Assembly (NCBI GenBank): GCA_020430845.1
Contig: JAGQJA010000066.1
Coordinates: forward strand, 1-56,838
DNA from: Myxococcales bacterium
GTDB lineage: Bacteria; Myxococcota_A; Polyangia; Polyangiales; Polyangiaceae
Length of the DNA: 56,838 nucleotides
Direction: 5' to 3'
Shown: positions 1-8,162 of the stretch, in pieces
Layout of the letters: each line of letters begins with the position of its first letter
Position numbering within the stretch: position 1 is the stretch's first letter
Program-made: the position numbers and the translations under genes
The notes under the pieces: model-generated
Database searches by the model: none
Seen by the model: the letters and a program-made list of their open reading frames with translations, nothing else
What the model was told of the DNA's origin: nothing

Positions 1-912
1 ATCACGTCGAAGGCCCGCCGCACGCCCGACCTGCTCCCGCGCGACATCGTCGCCCGCGCCATCTACACCGAGGTCAAAGAGGGCCGCGGCAGCCCGCACG
101 GCGGCGTCTTCCTCGACATCTTCTCGCGCCGCACGCCCGAGGACATCAAGCGCAAGCTCCCCGCGATGTACCACCAGTTCAAGGAGCTCGGTGACGTCGA
201 CATCACCAAGGAGCCGATGGAGGTCGGGCCCACGGGCCACTACACGATGGGCGGCATCCGCGTCGATCCCGACAGCCAGGAGACGCGCGTGAAGGGCCTC
301 TTCGCCGCGGGCGAGTGCGCGGCGGGCCTGCACGGCTCCAACCGCCTCGGCGGCAACTCGCTGTCCGACCTGCTCGTCTTCGGCCGCATCGCCGGCCATC
401 ACGCCGCCAAGTTCGCCAAGGCCACCGGCGCCAAGGGCGTCGACCAGGGTCAGATCGACGAGGCCGAGCGCGAGGTGCTCGCGCCGTTCGACCGCGAGGG
501 CGGCAAGAACCCATTCGCCATCCGCGAAGACCTCATGAACGTGATGCAGAAGCACGTGGGCATCATGCGCAACGAAGAGGACCTCACCGCCGGGCTCAAG
601 GAGCTCGAGCGCCTCAAAGAAGACGTCGCCAAGGCAGGCATCTCGGGCAACCGCCACTACAACACCGGCTGGCACGAGACGCTCGACCTCCGGAACCTCC
701 TCATCGTCTCCGAGGCGATGGCGCAGTCGGCGCGCCACCGCAAGGAGAGCCGCGGCGGTCACGCCCGGTCGGACTACGAGGAGATGGACAAGGGCCACTT
801 CTCGAAGGTCAACACCGTCGTGAGCGCCGGCGGCAACGGGATGGAGCTCCGCGAGGAGCCGCTCCCGCCGATGCCCGACGAGATCAAGAAAGTGCTCGAG
901 GAGGACGGCTGA
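1..912 (+). CDS. sdhA: Succinate dehydrogenase/fumarate reductase flavoprotein subunit (3' part)
   Basis: The reading frame is open from the first base, so the 5' half is outside the window; about 303 codons remain of a protein usually near 600. The FAD subunit oxidises succinate to fumarate (or the reverse) at the cytoplasmic membrane and passes electrons to SdhB. Visible family marks are the substrate-site arginine in LPRDIVARA (fragment residue 14), the HYTMGGIRV histidine segment, the FAD-binding block FAAGEC followed by GLHGSNRLGGNSL, and the C-terminal helical region. Its TGA overlaps the ATG of sdhB (TGATG), so the two are translationally coupled. A membrane anchor gene is expected upstream, outside the window. 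Confidence 0.93.
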   Translation: MTSKARRTPDLLPRDIVARAIYTEVKEGRGSPHGGVFLDIFSRRTPEDIKRKLPAMYHQFKELGDVDITKEPMEVGPTGHYTMGGIRVDPDSQETRVKGLFAAGECAAGLHGSNRLGGNSLSDLLVFGRIAGHHAAKFAKATGAKGVDQGQIDEAEREVLAPFDREGGKNPFAIREDLMNVMQKHVGIMRNEEDLTAGLKELERLKEDVAKAGISGNRHYNTGWHETLDLRNLLIVSEAMAQSARHRKESRGGHARSDYEEMDKGHFSKVNTVVSAGGNGMELREEPLPPMPDEIKKVLEEDG

Positions 913-1754
913 TGGCAGACAAGGCGACGCTGCGGGTCTGGCGAGGCACGAAGGACAAGCCGGGCGAGTTCCAGGAGTTCGAGGTCGAGACCTACCCGGG
1001 CATGGTCGTCTTGGACGCGATCCACGACGTACAGGCCACGCAAGACCCGAACCTGGCTGTGCGCTGGAACTGCAAGGCGGGCCGCTGCGGCTCTTGCAGC
1101 GCAGAGATCAACGGGCGCCCGCGCCTGCTCTGCATGACGCGCATGAGCCACTTCGAGCCCGGCGAGCCCATCACGGTCACGCCGATGAAGTCTTTCCCGC
1201 TCATCCGCGACCTCGTCACGGACATCTCGCACAACTACCGGATGGCGAAGAAGATCCCGCCGTTCAAGCCGCGCCCGCGCGAGGCCGACGGCACGTGGCG
1301 CATGCAGCAGCACGACATCGACCGCATCCAAGAGTTCCGCAAGTGCATCGAGTGCTTCCTCTGTCAGGATGTGTGTCACGTGCTGCGTGACCACGACAAG
1401 CACGAGAGCTTTGCCGGCCCTCGCTTCATGATCCAGCTGGCCAACCTCGACATGCACCCGCTCGACACGGTCGACCGGCGGCCCATGATCAAGGACACCT
1501 TCGGCATCGGCTACTGCAACATCACGCGGTGCTGCACCGAGGTGTGCCCCGAGAACATCACCATCACCGACAACGGCATCATCCCGCTCAAGGAGCGCAT
1601 CGCCGACGACTTCTACGATCCGGTCAAGTGGCTGCTGCGCAAGGTGATGGGGACCAAGAAGAAGAAGAGCCTCCCCGTGGTGCAGGAGGCCGGCTCGAAG
1701 AAGAGCGAGGCGCCGAAGGCGAAGAAGAAGGAGCCTGCCGACGCCGAGGAGTAG
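912..1754 (+). CDS. sdhB: Succinate dehydrogenase/fumarate reductase iron-sulfur subunit
   Basis: 280 residues. SdhB carries electrons from the flavin of SdhA to quinone through three iron-sulfur centres. The [2Fe-2S] ligands are C54, C59, C62 and C74 in the N-terminal ferredoxin domain. The C-terminal domain has C145-x2-C148-x2-C151-x3-C155 and C202, C207/C208, C212-Pro for the [4Fe-4S] and [3Fe-4S] centres. The ATG overlaps the sdhA stop. The last 25 residues are an unusual Lys/Glu/Ala-rich tail (about 255-280), probably disordered and absent from many homologues. The paired arrangement with sdhA makes the assignment secure; succinate oxidation versus fumarate reduction cannot be told from sequence. 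Confidence 0.95.
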   Translation: MADKATLRVWRGTKDKPGEFQEFEVETYPGMVVLDAIHDVQATQDPNLAVRWNCKAGRCGSCSAEINGRPRLLCMTRMSHFEPGEPITVTPMKSFPLIRDLVTDISHNYRMAKKIPPFKPRPREADGTWRMQQHDIDRIQEFRKCIECFLCQDVCHVLRDHDKHESFAGPRFMIQLANLDMHPLDTVDRRPMIKDTFGIGYCNITRCCTEVCPENITITDNGIIPLKERIADDFYDPVKWLLRKVMGTKKKKSLPVVQEAGSKKSEAPKAKKKEPADAEE

Positions 1755-1802
1755 GCTCGCAGGGGAGTGTCGAGGCGGGTCTCAGGCTCGCGGGAGGGAC
1801 AG

Positions 1803-2303
1803 ATGGTCGAGCTCAAGAAACTCGGGGAGCGGAACATCGCGGCGGCGATGGACCTCGCGAAGCACTACCGCAACCTCAACGAGCCCGACGAGGCCGAGAG
1901 CATCTGTCGCGACATCCTCGCGGTGGTGCCCGACCACGACGAAGCGTTGCGCACGCTGGGCCTCGCCCTCACCGACAAGTTCCCCACGCACTGGATGACC
2001 GTCTTCGAGGAGGCGACCGAGACGTTCGCCAAGCTCGCGAGCGAGTACGATCGCGTGTACTATACAGGCATTGCGTGGGAGCGCTACGCCAAGGTCGTGC
2101 TCGAGCGAGGCCGCGCCGACAACGCGCTCCACGCCTTCGACGAGGCGCTGCGACGCTTCGACGAGGCCGAGCGCATCGGCCCCAAGGACTCACCCGCCCC
2201 GATCCTGCGCTTCAACAGCTGCGTGCGCGAGATGCGCTCGCACCCCGACCTGCTCAAGGCCGCCGACGAGCGCGGCGAGCTCGCGTACGAGTTCGGCGAC
2301 TGA
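1803..2303 (+). CDS. TPR-like protein downstream of sdhB
   Basis: 166 residues, alpha-helical, cytosolic (no signal peptide). Residues about 12-60 and 85-130 read as degenerate tetratricopeptide repeats (AMDLAKHYRNLNEPDEAE, then LVPDHDEALRTLGLAL-type spacing), so it is probably a protein-interaction module. ATG 1803 is chosen because GGGAGGG lies about 4 bases upstream; an in-frame GTG at 1767 would add 12 residues but has no separate ribosome site. It starts 48 bases after sdhB on the same strand and may be co-transcribed. No enzymatic motif was seen and its function is unknown. Confidence 0.75.
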   Translation: MVELKKLGERNIAAAMDLAKHYRNLNEPDEAESICRDILAVVPDHDEALRTLGLALTDKFPTHWMTVFEEATETFAKLASEYDRVYYTGIAWERYAKVVLERGRADNALHAFDEALRRFDEAERIGPKDSPAPILRFNSCVREMRSHPDLLKAADERGELAYEFGD

Positions 2304-2363
2304 CGGCGCACATGTCCGTACAAGTCGCTGGCCGACCGACGCGCACGCCGCCGGTGACCGCGC

Positions 2364-2369
2364 TACGAT
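2364..2369 (+). promoter_or_regulatory. -10-like TACGAT element, leaderless
   Basis: TACGAT lies 6 bases before the GTG at 2376. It fits the TAnnnT boxes found just ahead of many start codons in this window. No good -35 was found, so confidence is moderate. Confidence 0.45.
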
Positions 2370-2375
2370 GACGTC

Positions 2376-3803
2376 GTGAGGTCTCGGTGGAGCTCGCTCG
2401 TGCTCGTCGCCGCCTCGGCTTCGTGCAACGCGCTCACGGGCGTGGACGACCTGTCCGCGGGGCCCGGGGACGTGTGCCCCGAGTGCGACGGCGGCGCAGC
2501 GCGCCCCGACGGAGGAGGACCTACCGACGGCGCTGTGTCCGCGGACGGGGCGCCGCTCGACGCCGGGACGGACGCCGGGCCGCAACCTTGGGGCGGGCTC
2601 GACCCCACGTTCGGCGTCGCCGGCACAGCGCTGCTGCAGCTCCCGCTCCGCGAGGTCCGCGCCGCGCTCGTCCTGCCCGACGGGAAGATCGTCGTCGTCG
2701 GTGCCACCACAGGCAACGACGCCGCGCTGCTCCGCGTCCTGCCCGACGGTCAGCCCGACCCGGCGTTCGGCGCGGGGGGCTTGGTCGTCGACGGCTTCGG
2801 CAACTCGAGCGAGCTGCGTGCCGTCGCGCTCGACGCGACCGGGCGCCTCGTCGTCGCGGGCCTGACCGTCACGACCGACGCCAACGGCGCCCACCGATAC
2901 GGCTTCGCGTCGCGCTACTCGGCCACGGGGCAGCGAGACACGGGCTTCGGTATCCAGGGACGCTCCCGCACCGTGCTCGACAACCAAGAGTGGAGCGCGC
3001 TCGTGCTCGATCCGTCCGGCAGCATCTTCACCGCCGGCCAGTGCGACACCAACGGGCGCGATTTCGGCGTGTTCAAGCTCACGCAGAACGGAAGCGGCGA
3101 GCTCGCCTTCGGCAGCGCGGGGCGCGTGTGCCACTCGTTCGGCAACGGCATCGACGCCGCCCTCGCCATGGCGCCGTCTCCCAACGGGACGCTCGTGCTC
3201 GCCGGCTATGCGCGCGTGAGCAACGACGACGGCGCGGCCGTCCGCGTCACGCGGGCCACGGGTGACGGCGACCCCACGTTCGGCACGCTCGGACGCACGA
3301 CGTTCGCGGTGGGCACCCAGACCGACCGCGCGGTCGCCGCCGCCGTCGGCGCGGACGGCAAGGTCGTGCTCGCCGTCGAAGTCGCCGTCGAGCCGTCGTC
3401 GGGACAGAACCGCGACCGCGACGACTTCGGCGTCGCGCGCCTCACGGCGTCGGGCGCGCTCGATCCCACGTTCGGCACAGCGGGCATCGTCACGACGGAT
3501 TTCCCCCAGCTGGCCAACGACGAGGATCGCGGCGACTACCCCACATCCATACTGCTCCAGGCCGACGGGCGCGTCATGGTCGCGGGCTTCAGCGACATGC
3601 GCAGCAAGGGCGTGGGCCGCGTCGTGCGCTACACCCCAGCGGGCGCGCTCGACCCGCTCTTCGCCGACAGCGGCGTGCTCACGATCGCGCTGCCAAACAA
3701 CGACCTCCGCGCGCGCGCCCTCGCGACGACGCCCGACGGCAAGGTGGTCGTGGCGAGCGAGACCGACGGCGCCGGCGTCGCCCTGACGCGCTTCGTCCCC
3801 TGA
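2376..3803 (+). CDS. Delta-60 repeat lipoprotein
   Basis: 475 residues. A short signal peptide ends at a lipobox-like ASASC (Cys17), and a low-complexity Gly/Asp/Ala linker follows to about residue 70. The rest consists of about seven delta-60 repeats with the hallmark LDPTFGxxG: LDPTFGVAG, PDPAFGAGG, DTGFGIQG, ELAFGSAG, DPTFGTLG, LDPTFGTAG and LDPLFADSG, each followed by a VLPDGKIVVVG-like strand. Such repeats form beta-propellers on exported proteins of unknown ligand. The mature N-terminus (CNALTGVDDL) resembles that of two other lipoproteins in this window. GTG start; probably leaderless (TACGAT 6 bases upstream). It converges on the Nif3-like gene with a 12-base gap. Confidence 0.88.
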   Translation: MRSRWSSLVLVAASASCNALTGVDDLSAGPGDVCPECDGGAARPDGGGPTDGAVSADGAPLDAGTDAGPQPWGGLDPTFGVAGTALLQLPLREVRAALVLPDGKIVVVGATTGNDAALLRVLPDGQPDPAFGAGGLVVDGFGNSSELRAVALDATGRLVVAGLTVTTDANGAHRYGFASRYSATGQRDTGFGIQGRSRTVLDNQEWSALVLDPSGSIFTAGQCDTNGRDFGVFKLTQNGSGELAFGSAGRVCHSFGNGIDAALAMAPSPNGTLVLAGYARVSNDDGAAVRVTRATGDGDPTFGTLGRTTFAVGTQTDRAVAAAVGADGKVVLAVEVAVEPSSGQNRDRDDFGVARLTASGALDPTFGTAGIVTTDFPQLANDEDRGDYPTSILLQADGRVMVAGFSDMRSKGVGRVVRYTPAGALDPLFADSGVLTIALPNNDLRARALATTPDGKVVVASETDGAGVALTRFVP

Positions 3804-3815
3804 CACCAGCGAGCG

Positions 3816-4604
3816 TCACGCCACCGAGAACGGATCACGATCCTCGCGGCTCGTCGTGACGCGCACACCCTCGAGCGCAGCAGCCAGGCGCTCCGCGAGC
3901 GGCGTCATCGCGGCGCGCTCGCTGTTCGAGTGCAGGAGCGCGATCACCGTGCGCCCTTCGCGCGCGAGCGCGAGCGCGTCGTGGTGGCGCACCTCACCGG
4001 TCACGAGCACGTCGGCCCCCTCGGCCGCGGCCACCGACACGAGCTCACCAGCCGCGCCCGCGCACACGGCGACCGAGCGAGCTTCGCCCTCGAGCGGTCC
4101 TGCGACGAGCGCGTGGTCGAGCGTCAGCCCCGCCTTCAAGCGACGTACGATCTCGGCGCGCGGCGTCGGTTCGATGTCGCCGATGCGCCCCATGCCGAGC
4201 GCGGGGTCGGACTCGCTGCGCCCCGCCTTCGAGGGCCGCAGGCATCGGCGCGCCGGCCCGAGCCCCGCGGCGTCGGCGAGCACGTCGTTGGTCCCGCCTC
4301 GCGCGACGTCGAGCGCCGTGTGCGGCGAGTAGAGCGCGACGTCGTGGCGGATGGCCTCGGCGACCACGCTCCCGTGCGCGATCCGCTTGAGGCCCGAGAA
4401 GATCGGCGGGTGGTAGCAGACGACGAGCTCGGCGTGTGCCTCGCACGCCTCGGCCCAGACCACCGGCGTCAGATCGACGCAGACGAGGACGCGGCGGAGC
4501 GCGCGCCCTGGATCGCCCACGAGCAGCCCGACGTTGTCCCACGCCTCGGCGTGCGCGAGCGGCGCGATGTTCTCGAGCGCCCCTACGGCGTCGCGGATGA
4601 GCAT
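3816..4604 (-). CDS. Nif3-like dinuclear metal centre protein (DUF34)
   Basis: 262 residues, the usual length for the compact Nif3/YbgI/DUF34 family. Motifs: DNVGLLVG near residue 23, VCYHPPIFSGLK with metal-ligand His65, YSPHTALDVARGGTND near residue 92, and the C-terminal LLHSNSER that supplies the last His and Glu ligands. Members form hexameric toroids with a two-metal site. They have been called GTP cyclohydrolase I type 2, but their physiological role is unsettled. Start ATG is 6 bases downstream of TAGGAT, so its mRNA is probably leaderless. Confidence 0.92.
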   Translation of the reverse strand: MLIRDAVGALENIAPLAHAEAWDNVGLLVGDPGRALRRVLVCVDLTPVVWAEACEAHAELVVCYHPPIFSGLKRIAHGSVVAEAIRHDVALYSPHTALDVARGGTNDVLADAAGLGPARRCLRPSKAGRSESDPALGMGRIGDIEPTPRAEIVRRLKAGLTLDHALVAGPLEGEARSVAVCAGAAGELVSVAAAEGADVLVTGEVRHHDALALAREGRTVIALLHSNSERAAMTPLAERLAAALEGVRVTTSREDRDPFSVA

Positions 4605-4610
4605 GGGCCC

Positions 4611-4616
4611 ATCCTA
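4611..4616 (-). promoter_or_regulatory. -10-like TAGGAT ahead of the Nif3-like gene
   Basis: Read on the minus strand, TAGGAT is followed by GGGCCC and then ATG. The 6-base spacing matches the other putative leaderless starts. The -35 is not convincing. Confidence 0.45.
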
Positions 4617-4659
4617 CGCGCGGACCGCGGCCGACGTCGCGGTCGCGTCGTGCGCGCCG

Positions 4660-4854
4660 TCAGGACTTGAACCAGCCGTCCGCGAACGGATCGCCGATGA
4701 ACTCGCCGAGCCGCTGCTCGACGGGCATCAAGAGCGTAGGCGGCCGGCTGCTCGGGATCGGCACCGTCTCGAACCAGCTCTCCACATCGCCAGGCGGCGG
4801 GCCCGGCTCTTCGATCCTGCCGAAATCGCTCAAGCGCGGCGTCGAGTCTTGCAT
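4660..4854 (-). CDS. Small hypothetical protein
   Basis: 64 residues, Pro- and Glu-rich, no signal peptide or known motif; it ends FADGWFKS. A purine-rich stretch GAGGTGAGGG stands 9-18 bases before the ATG. It points in the same direction as the Nif3-like gene, 55 bases upstream of it. Support is limited to the open frame and the ribosome-site-like sequence. It could be spurious in such GC-rich DNA. Confidence 0.4.
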   Translation of the reverse strand: MQDSTPRLSDFGRIEEPGPPPGDVESWFETVPIPSSRPPTLLMPVEQRLGEFIGDPFADGWFKS

Positions 4855-5067
4855 GTCACACCCTCACCTCGCGCGGCTCCCCCCGCGCGTCCGACGCGTG
4901 TGTACCAAGGCCGTGGGCATCGGCGACATCGGCAAGTTGTCCTCAACCCGCGGGCGATCGAGCGGTCGAGCCCTCTCCTCGGCGCGCGCGCGCGGCCTTC
5001 CGGCATCGCGCCCCTCGCTCGTCCATCCCACGCTGCGGCCGCGGAGTCGCAGCGACGACGTCCGAAT

Positions 5068-5097
5068 TTGGCCCGCGTCGGGCCGGCCCCCTACCCT
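5068..5097 (+). promoter_or_regulatory. Promoter of the PilZ gene
   Basis: TTGGCC (5068-5073), an 18-base spacer, then TACCCT (5092-5097). Transcription would begin near 5103, giving a leader of about ten bases before ATG 5114. Confidence 0.45.
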
Positions 5098-5113
5098 TCG
5101 TCGTGAGGTCCCG

Positions 5114-5503
5114 ATGTACCTAGACGAGCCCGAGCCGCTGGAGTTCCGCCGATCCGTCCGCCGCTTCGTGCGCGGCGAGTGCCACGTCACGCGGAGCCGC
5201 GACCTCTCTCCCGTCGGCGAGCGCCTCCTCGACCTGTCCCCCGACGGCGCGCTCGTCGCGTCCGATGCCGAGGTGCTCCCGGGCGAGACCGTCCGCGTGA
5301 GCTTTCGCGTGCCGGGCACGGACGCGTGGTTCGACGCCGACGCGCACATCGCGCGCATCGTCCACGGCCGGCGCCCGGGTGATCCCGGCCGCGCCGTCGC
5401 CGTCGCGTTCGACCGCGCGCCCGACGAGGCCCGTGAGGCGCTCGCGCGCGGGCTGCAGCGAGTCCCCCCGACGATCCCCAAGCCCCGGCGCCCCGCCCCC
5501 TGA
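5114..5503 (+). CDS. PilZ domain protein
   Basis: 129 residues forming essentially one PilZ beta-barrel. The family binds cyclic di-GMP through an N-terminal RxxxR and a D/NxSxxG motif. Here the N-terminal basic stretch FRRSVRRFVRGE (residues about 12-23) and DLSPDGAL (about 40) fit these. It probably acts as a free-standing c-di-GMP effector, or as one of the non-binding myxobacterial PilZ proteins. ATG 5114 is chosen because the domain starts there and the promoter-like element ends at 5097. The gene converges with lgt, leaving only 2 bases between stops. Confidence 0.82.
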   Translation: MYLDEPEPLEFRRSVRRFVRGECHVTRSRDLSPVGERLLDLSPDGALVASDAEVLPGETVRVSFRVPGTDAWFDADAHIARIVHGRRPGDPGRAVAVAFDRAPDEAREALARGLQRVPPTIPKPRRPAP

Positions 5504-5505
5504 CC

Positions 5506-6435
5506 TCAACGGGCCGCGGCGCGCTCGGAGCGACCCTGCGTGCGGTGCACGGCGTACGCGGCGGCGACCAAGAGCAGTCCGATGAGCTGGGACGTGGAGA
5601 GCCCGAGCATCCCGCCGCGCGCGTCACGGCGGAGGATCTCGATGACGAAGCGCGCGAACGCGTAGAGCGCGAGCGACGCGGCGAAGACCTGCCCGTCGTA
5701 GCGCTTGCGTGGCAAGAGCCAGAAGAAGCAGAACGCGGCGACGGCGAGCGACGCGGCCGACTCGTAGATCTGTGTAGGATGCACGGGCTCGCTCCACGCG
5801 TACGCCGTCGGCAAGATGTGCTCTTTGGCCTGCGCCTCGCTGGCGGGGCTGCGCGGCGGGAACGACAGCGCCCAAGGCAGCGAGCTGCGCGCGCCGAAGC
5901 AGCACCCCGCGAGCAGACAGCCCATGCGCCCGAACGCCAGGCCCATGGGGATCGCGAAGCCCGCCATGTCCGCCGCCTTCCAGAACGGGAACTTGTCGCG
6001 GCGCAGCAGGTAGACCGCCGCGATCGCGGCGCCGATCAGGCCGCCGTAGTACGTCAGCCCGCCCGCCCAGAACTTCGCCCACGCGAAGCAGTCGGTCGTC
6101 TTCGGGTGGCAGACCCGCCGCGCCTCGTCCCACACGCCGTCGTACACGCTCGACAGACACTCGGCCCGCTCGAGCGGCCAGTCGACCTTCGACGGGTCGG
6201 TGCAGAGGTGCACGTAGTCCCAGAAGTAGCCGTCGGCGAGCACGTGCAAGATGCGCGAGCCGGCGACGCCCGAGAGCAGCATGGCGAGCCCCAGGTCGAC
6301 GATGACGTCCGGGTTCATGCCGATGCGTCGCGCCCACAGCACGCCCAGGCCCGTCGCGAACAGGAAGCCCGACAAGAGGAGGACGAAGTACGACGGGAAG
6401 CCGACGTCGAAGAGCCGATAGAGCTCGGGGCGCAT
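5506..6435 (-). CDS. lgt: Prolipoprotein diacylglyceryl transferase
   Basis: 309 residues, polytopic inner-membrane enzyme. It transfers diacylglycerol from phosphatidylglycerol to the lipobox cysteine of prelipoproteins, the first step of lipoprotein maturation. Marks: GGLTYYGGLIG (equivalent of the HGGLIG motif), AFGRMGCLLAGCCFG and PVHPTQIYES, with about seven membrane helices. Between helices 2 and 3 (residues about 75-120) there is an insertion with four cysteines, probably periplasmic and possibly disulfide-bonded, not present in the enterobacterial enzyme. The gene suits a window with many lipoproteins. Start ATG sits in the palindromic context GCGCATGCGC. Confidence 0.95.
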   Translation of the reverse strand: MRPELYRLFDVGFPSYFVLLLSGFLFATGLGVLWARRIGMNPDVIVDLGLAMLLSGVAGSRILHVLADGYFWDYVHLCTDPSKVDWPLERAECLSSVYDGVWDEARRVCHPKTTDCFAWAKFWAGGLTYYGGLIGAAIAAVYLLRRDKFPFWKAADMAGFAIPMGLAFGRMGCLLAGCCFGARSSLPWALSFPPRSPASEAQAKEHILPTAYAWSEPVHPTQIYESAASLAVAAFCFFWLLPRKRYDGQVFAASLALYAFARFVIEILRRDARGGMLGLSTSQLIGLLLVAAAYAVHRTQGRSERAAAR

Positions 6436-6634
6436 GCGCGAGACGACAACTACCAGATCCCCGCCCGTTTTCTCTATCCTGCATGCACCTACATGCGCCT
6501 ACGAATACGTCGGCAGAGGCTCGACGACAGGCCCGTCCGTCATCACGCTATGGACTACCTCTCCGCACACCCCTGGGTTCGCGCGCGCCTGAGCGGCCCC
6601 ATCAGAGTGTCGGCAAGCCTGGGCCCGTGGGGTC

Positions 6635-6640
6635 TAGACT
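6635..6640 (+). promoter_or_regulatory. -10-like TAGACT of the kinase gene
   Basis: TAGACT lies 10 bases before ATG 6651. The same 8-mer CTAGACTA recurs at 14805-14812 ahead of the giant surface protein. No ribosome-binding site is seen between the element and the start. Confidence 0.45.
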
Positions 6641-6650
6641 AGCTCCTTCG

Positions 6651-8060
6651 ATGGATCCCTTCGCGCAGACCACGACGCCGCCGGCCGCGCCCGGACAGCT
6701 CCTCGCGGGAAAGTACCGCGTCGAGCGCGTGCTCGGCGAAGGCGGGATGGGCATCGTGCTGCTCGCGATGAACGAGGCGCTCGGGCAGCGCGTTGCGATC
6801 AAGCTGCTGCGCACCGGCACGTTCGGTCAGGGCGAGGCGCTCGCGCGCTTCGAGCGAGAGGCGCGGGCGGCCGCGCGGCTGCGCACCGAGCACGTCGCGC
6901 GCGTGCTCGACGTCGGCAAGCTGGAGGACGGCTCGCCCTACATGGTGCTCGAGTACCTCGAGGGCAACGATCTCTCGCACTACATCGACGGCGCGCCTCC
7001 CCTCGCGGTGGCCGACGCCGTCGACTGGCTGCTGCAGGCGTCGGAGGCCGTGGCCGAGGCGCACTCGCTCGGGATCGTGCACCGCGACCTCAAGCCCAAG
7101 AACCTCTTCCTCACGACGACCGTCGACGGGCGCCACAAGGTCAAGGTGCTCGACTTCGGCATCTCGAAGACCGTCGAAGGCCCGCACCAGGACTTCGCGC
7201 TCACGCGCACGAGCGAGATCATCGGCTCGCCGAGCTACATGTCGCCCGAGCAGCTCAAGAGCGCGCGCGACGTCGACCACCGCACCGACATCTGGGCGCT
7301 CGGCGTCATCCTCTACGAGCTCTTGACCAAGCAGGTGCCGTTCGGCGGCAACACGATCACGGAGCTCGTGGTGAGCGTGCTGCAAGACCCGACGCCCGAC
7401 GTGCGCGCCATCCGCCCCGACGTGCCCGAGGGGATCGCGATCGCGATCGCGCGCTGTCTGGCCAAGGACGTGAACGCGCGCTACCCCGCCGTCGTCGACT
7501 TCGCCCAGGCGATCGAGCCCTTCGCGAGCAGCCTCACGTCGAGCGCGGCCGACAGGGTCCGGGGCGTCGCGCGCATCTCGGGCCGCAGCCTGCCTCCGCC
7601 GGCGCCCACGTCGTCGGCGCAGATGGTGGGCGGTATGCACGCGAGCACGTCGGTCGCGTGGGGCGAGACGCAGCTCGACCCGCCCAAGTACGTGCCGGCG
7701 CGCCGCTGGCCGCTCGTGCTCCTCGGCGTGGTCTCGGTCCTGCTCCTCACCGGCGCCGTCGGCACGCTCTACGTGCTGCAGCGCCCCGACCCGACCCACA
7801 CCGCGAACGGTCCGCCGAGCGCGTCGGCCGACGCGCTGCCCCCGGGGCGCAAAGACCTGCCGCCGCTCGGCACCGCGGCGATCGCCGAGGACGCCGACGC
7901 GAGCGCGCCGAGCACCCTGCCCACGGGGCGCGAGCCGGTGACGCCTGCGCCTGTCGACACGACCTCCAAGATCACGCCGCGGCGCCCGGGCACCAAGCAC
8001 GGCAAACAGGCCCCGACGCCGAAGCCGCCCGACGACCTGTCGAACATCGGCCGCCGCTGA
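6651..8060 (+). CDS. Membrane-anchored Ser/Thr protein kinase (Hanks type)
   Basis: 469 residues. The kinase domain occupies residues about 21-290: P-loop GEGGMG at 29-34, catalytic Lys51 in VAIKLL, HRDLKPKN with His144, DFG at 168-170, SPEQ (for APE) at 198 and DIWALGVILYEL. A single membrane helix follows at about 350-375 (WPLVLLGVVSVLLL). The last 95 residues form a Pro/Ala/Asp-rich tail that should be periplasmic, and it carries no PASTA repeats. ATG 6651 is chosen because it directly precedes the family-typical N-terminus and follows TAGACT. It stands next to a TPR-PEGA protein, a common arrangement in myxobacteria; the pair may share a signalling task. Confidence 0.95.
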   Translation: MDPFAQTTTPPAAPGQLLAGKYRVERVLGEGGMGIVLLAMNEALGQRVAIKLLRTGTFGQGEALARFEREARAAARLRTEHVARVLDVGKLEDGSPYMVLEYLEGNDLSHYIDGAPPLAVADAVDWLLQASEAVAEAHSLGIVHRDLKPKNLFLTTTVDGRHKVKVLDFGISKTVEGPHQDFALTRTSEIIGSPSYMSPEQLKSARDVDHRTDIWALGVILYELLTKQVPFGGNTITELVVSVLQDPTPDVRAIRPDVPEGIAIAIARCLAKDVNARYPAVVDFAQAIEPFASSLTSSAADRVRGVARISGRSLPPPAPTSSAQMVGGMHASTSVAWGETQLDPPKYVPARRWPLVLLGVVSVLLLTGAVGTLYVLQRPDPTHTANGPPSASADALPPGRKDLPPLGTAAIAEDADASAPSTLPTGREPVTPAPVDTTSKITPRRPGTKHGKQAPTPKPPDDLSNIGRR

Positions 8061-8149
8061 GGAAGGGCCTCCTCTCGCACACCGTAGGATCGTGAAGGAG
8101 GAGGAAGGGTGCGAGATCCCGTCGGCCGAAGTGTGTCCAGAACCTGCGT

Positions 8150-8155
8150 TACGAT
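8150..8155 (+). promoter_or_regulatory. -10-like TACGAT, leaderless
   Basis: TACGAT is followed after 7 bases by GTG 8163. The ATG at 8154 lies inside this box, which argues for GTG 8163 as the start of the TPR-PEGA gene. Confidence 0.45.
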
Positions 8156-8162
8156 GGCGAGC

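Noticed and set aside
2190-3806. Minus-strand frame over the delta-60 protein
   Set aside because: Delta-60 repeats on the plus strand are unmistakable; the opposite frame is compositionally biased.
8069-8116. Inverted repeat TCTCGCAC...GTGCGAGA as terminator of the kinase gene
   Set aside because: Loop of 27 bases, no T run, and it crosses the region leading into the next gene's promoter; not convincing.
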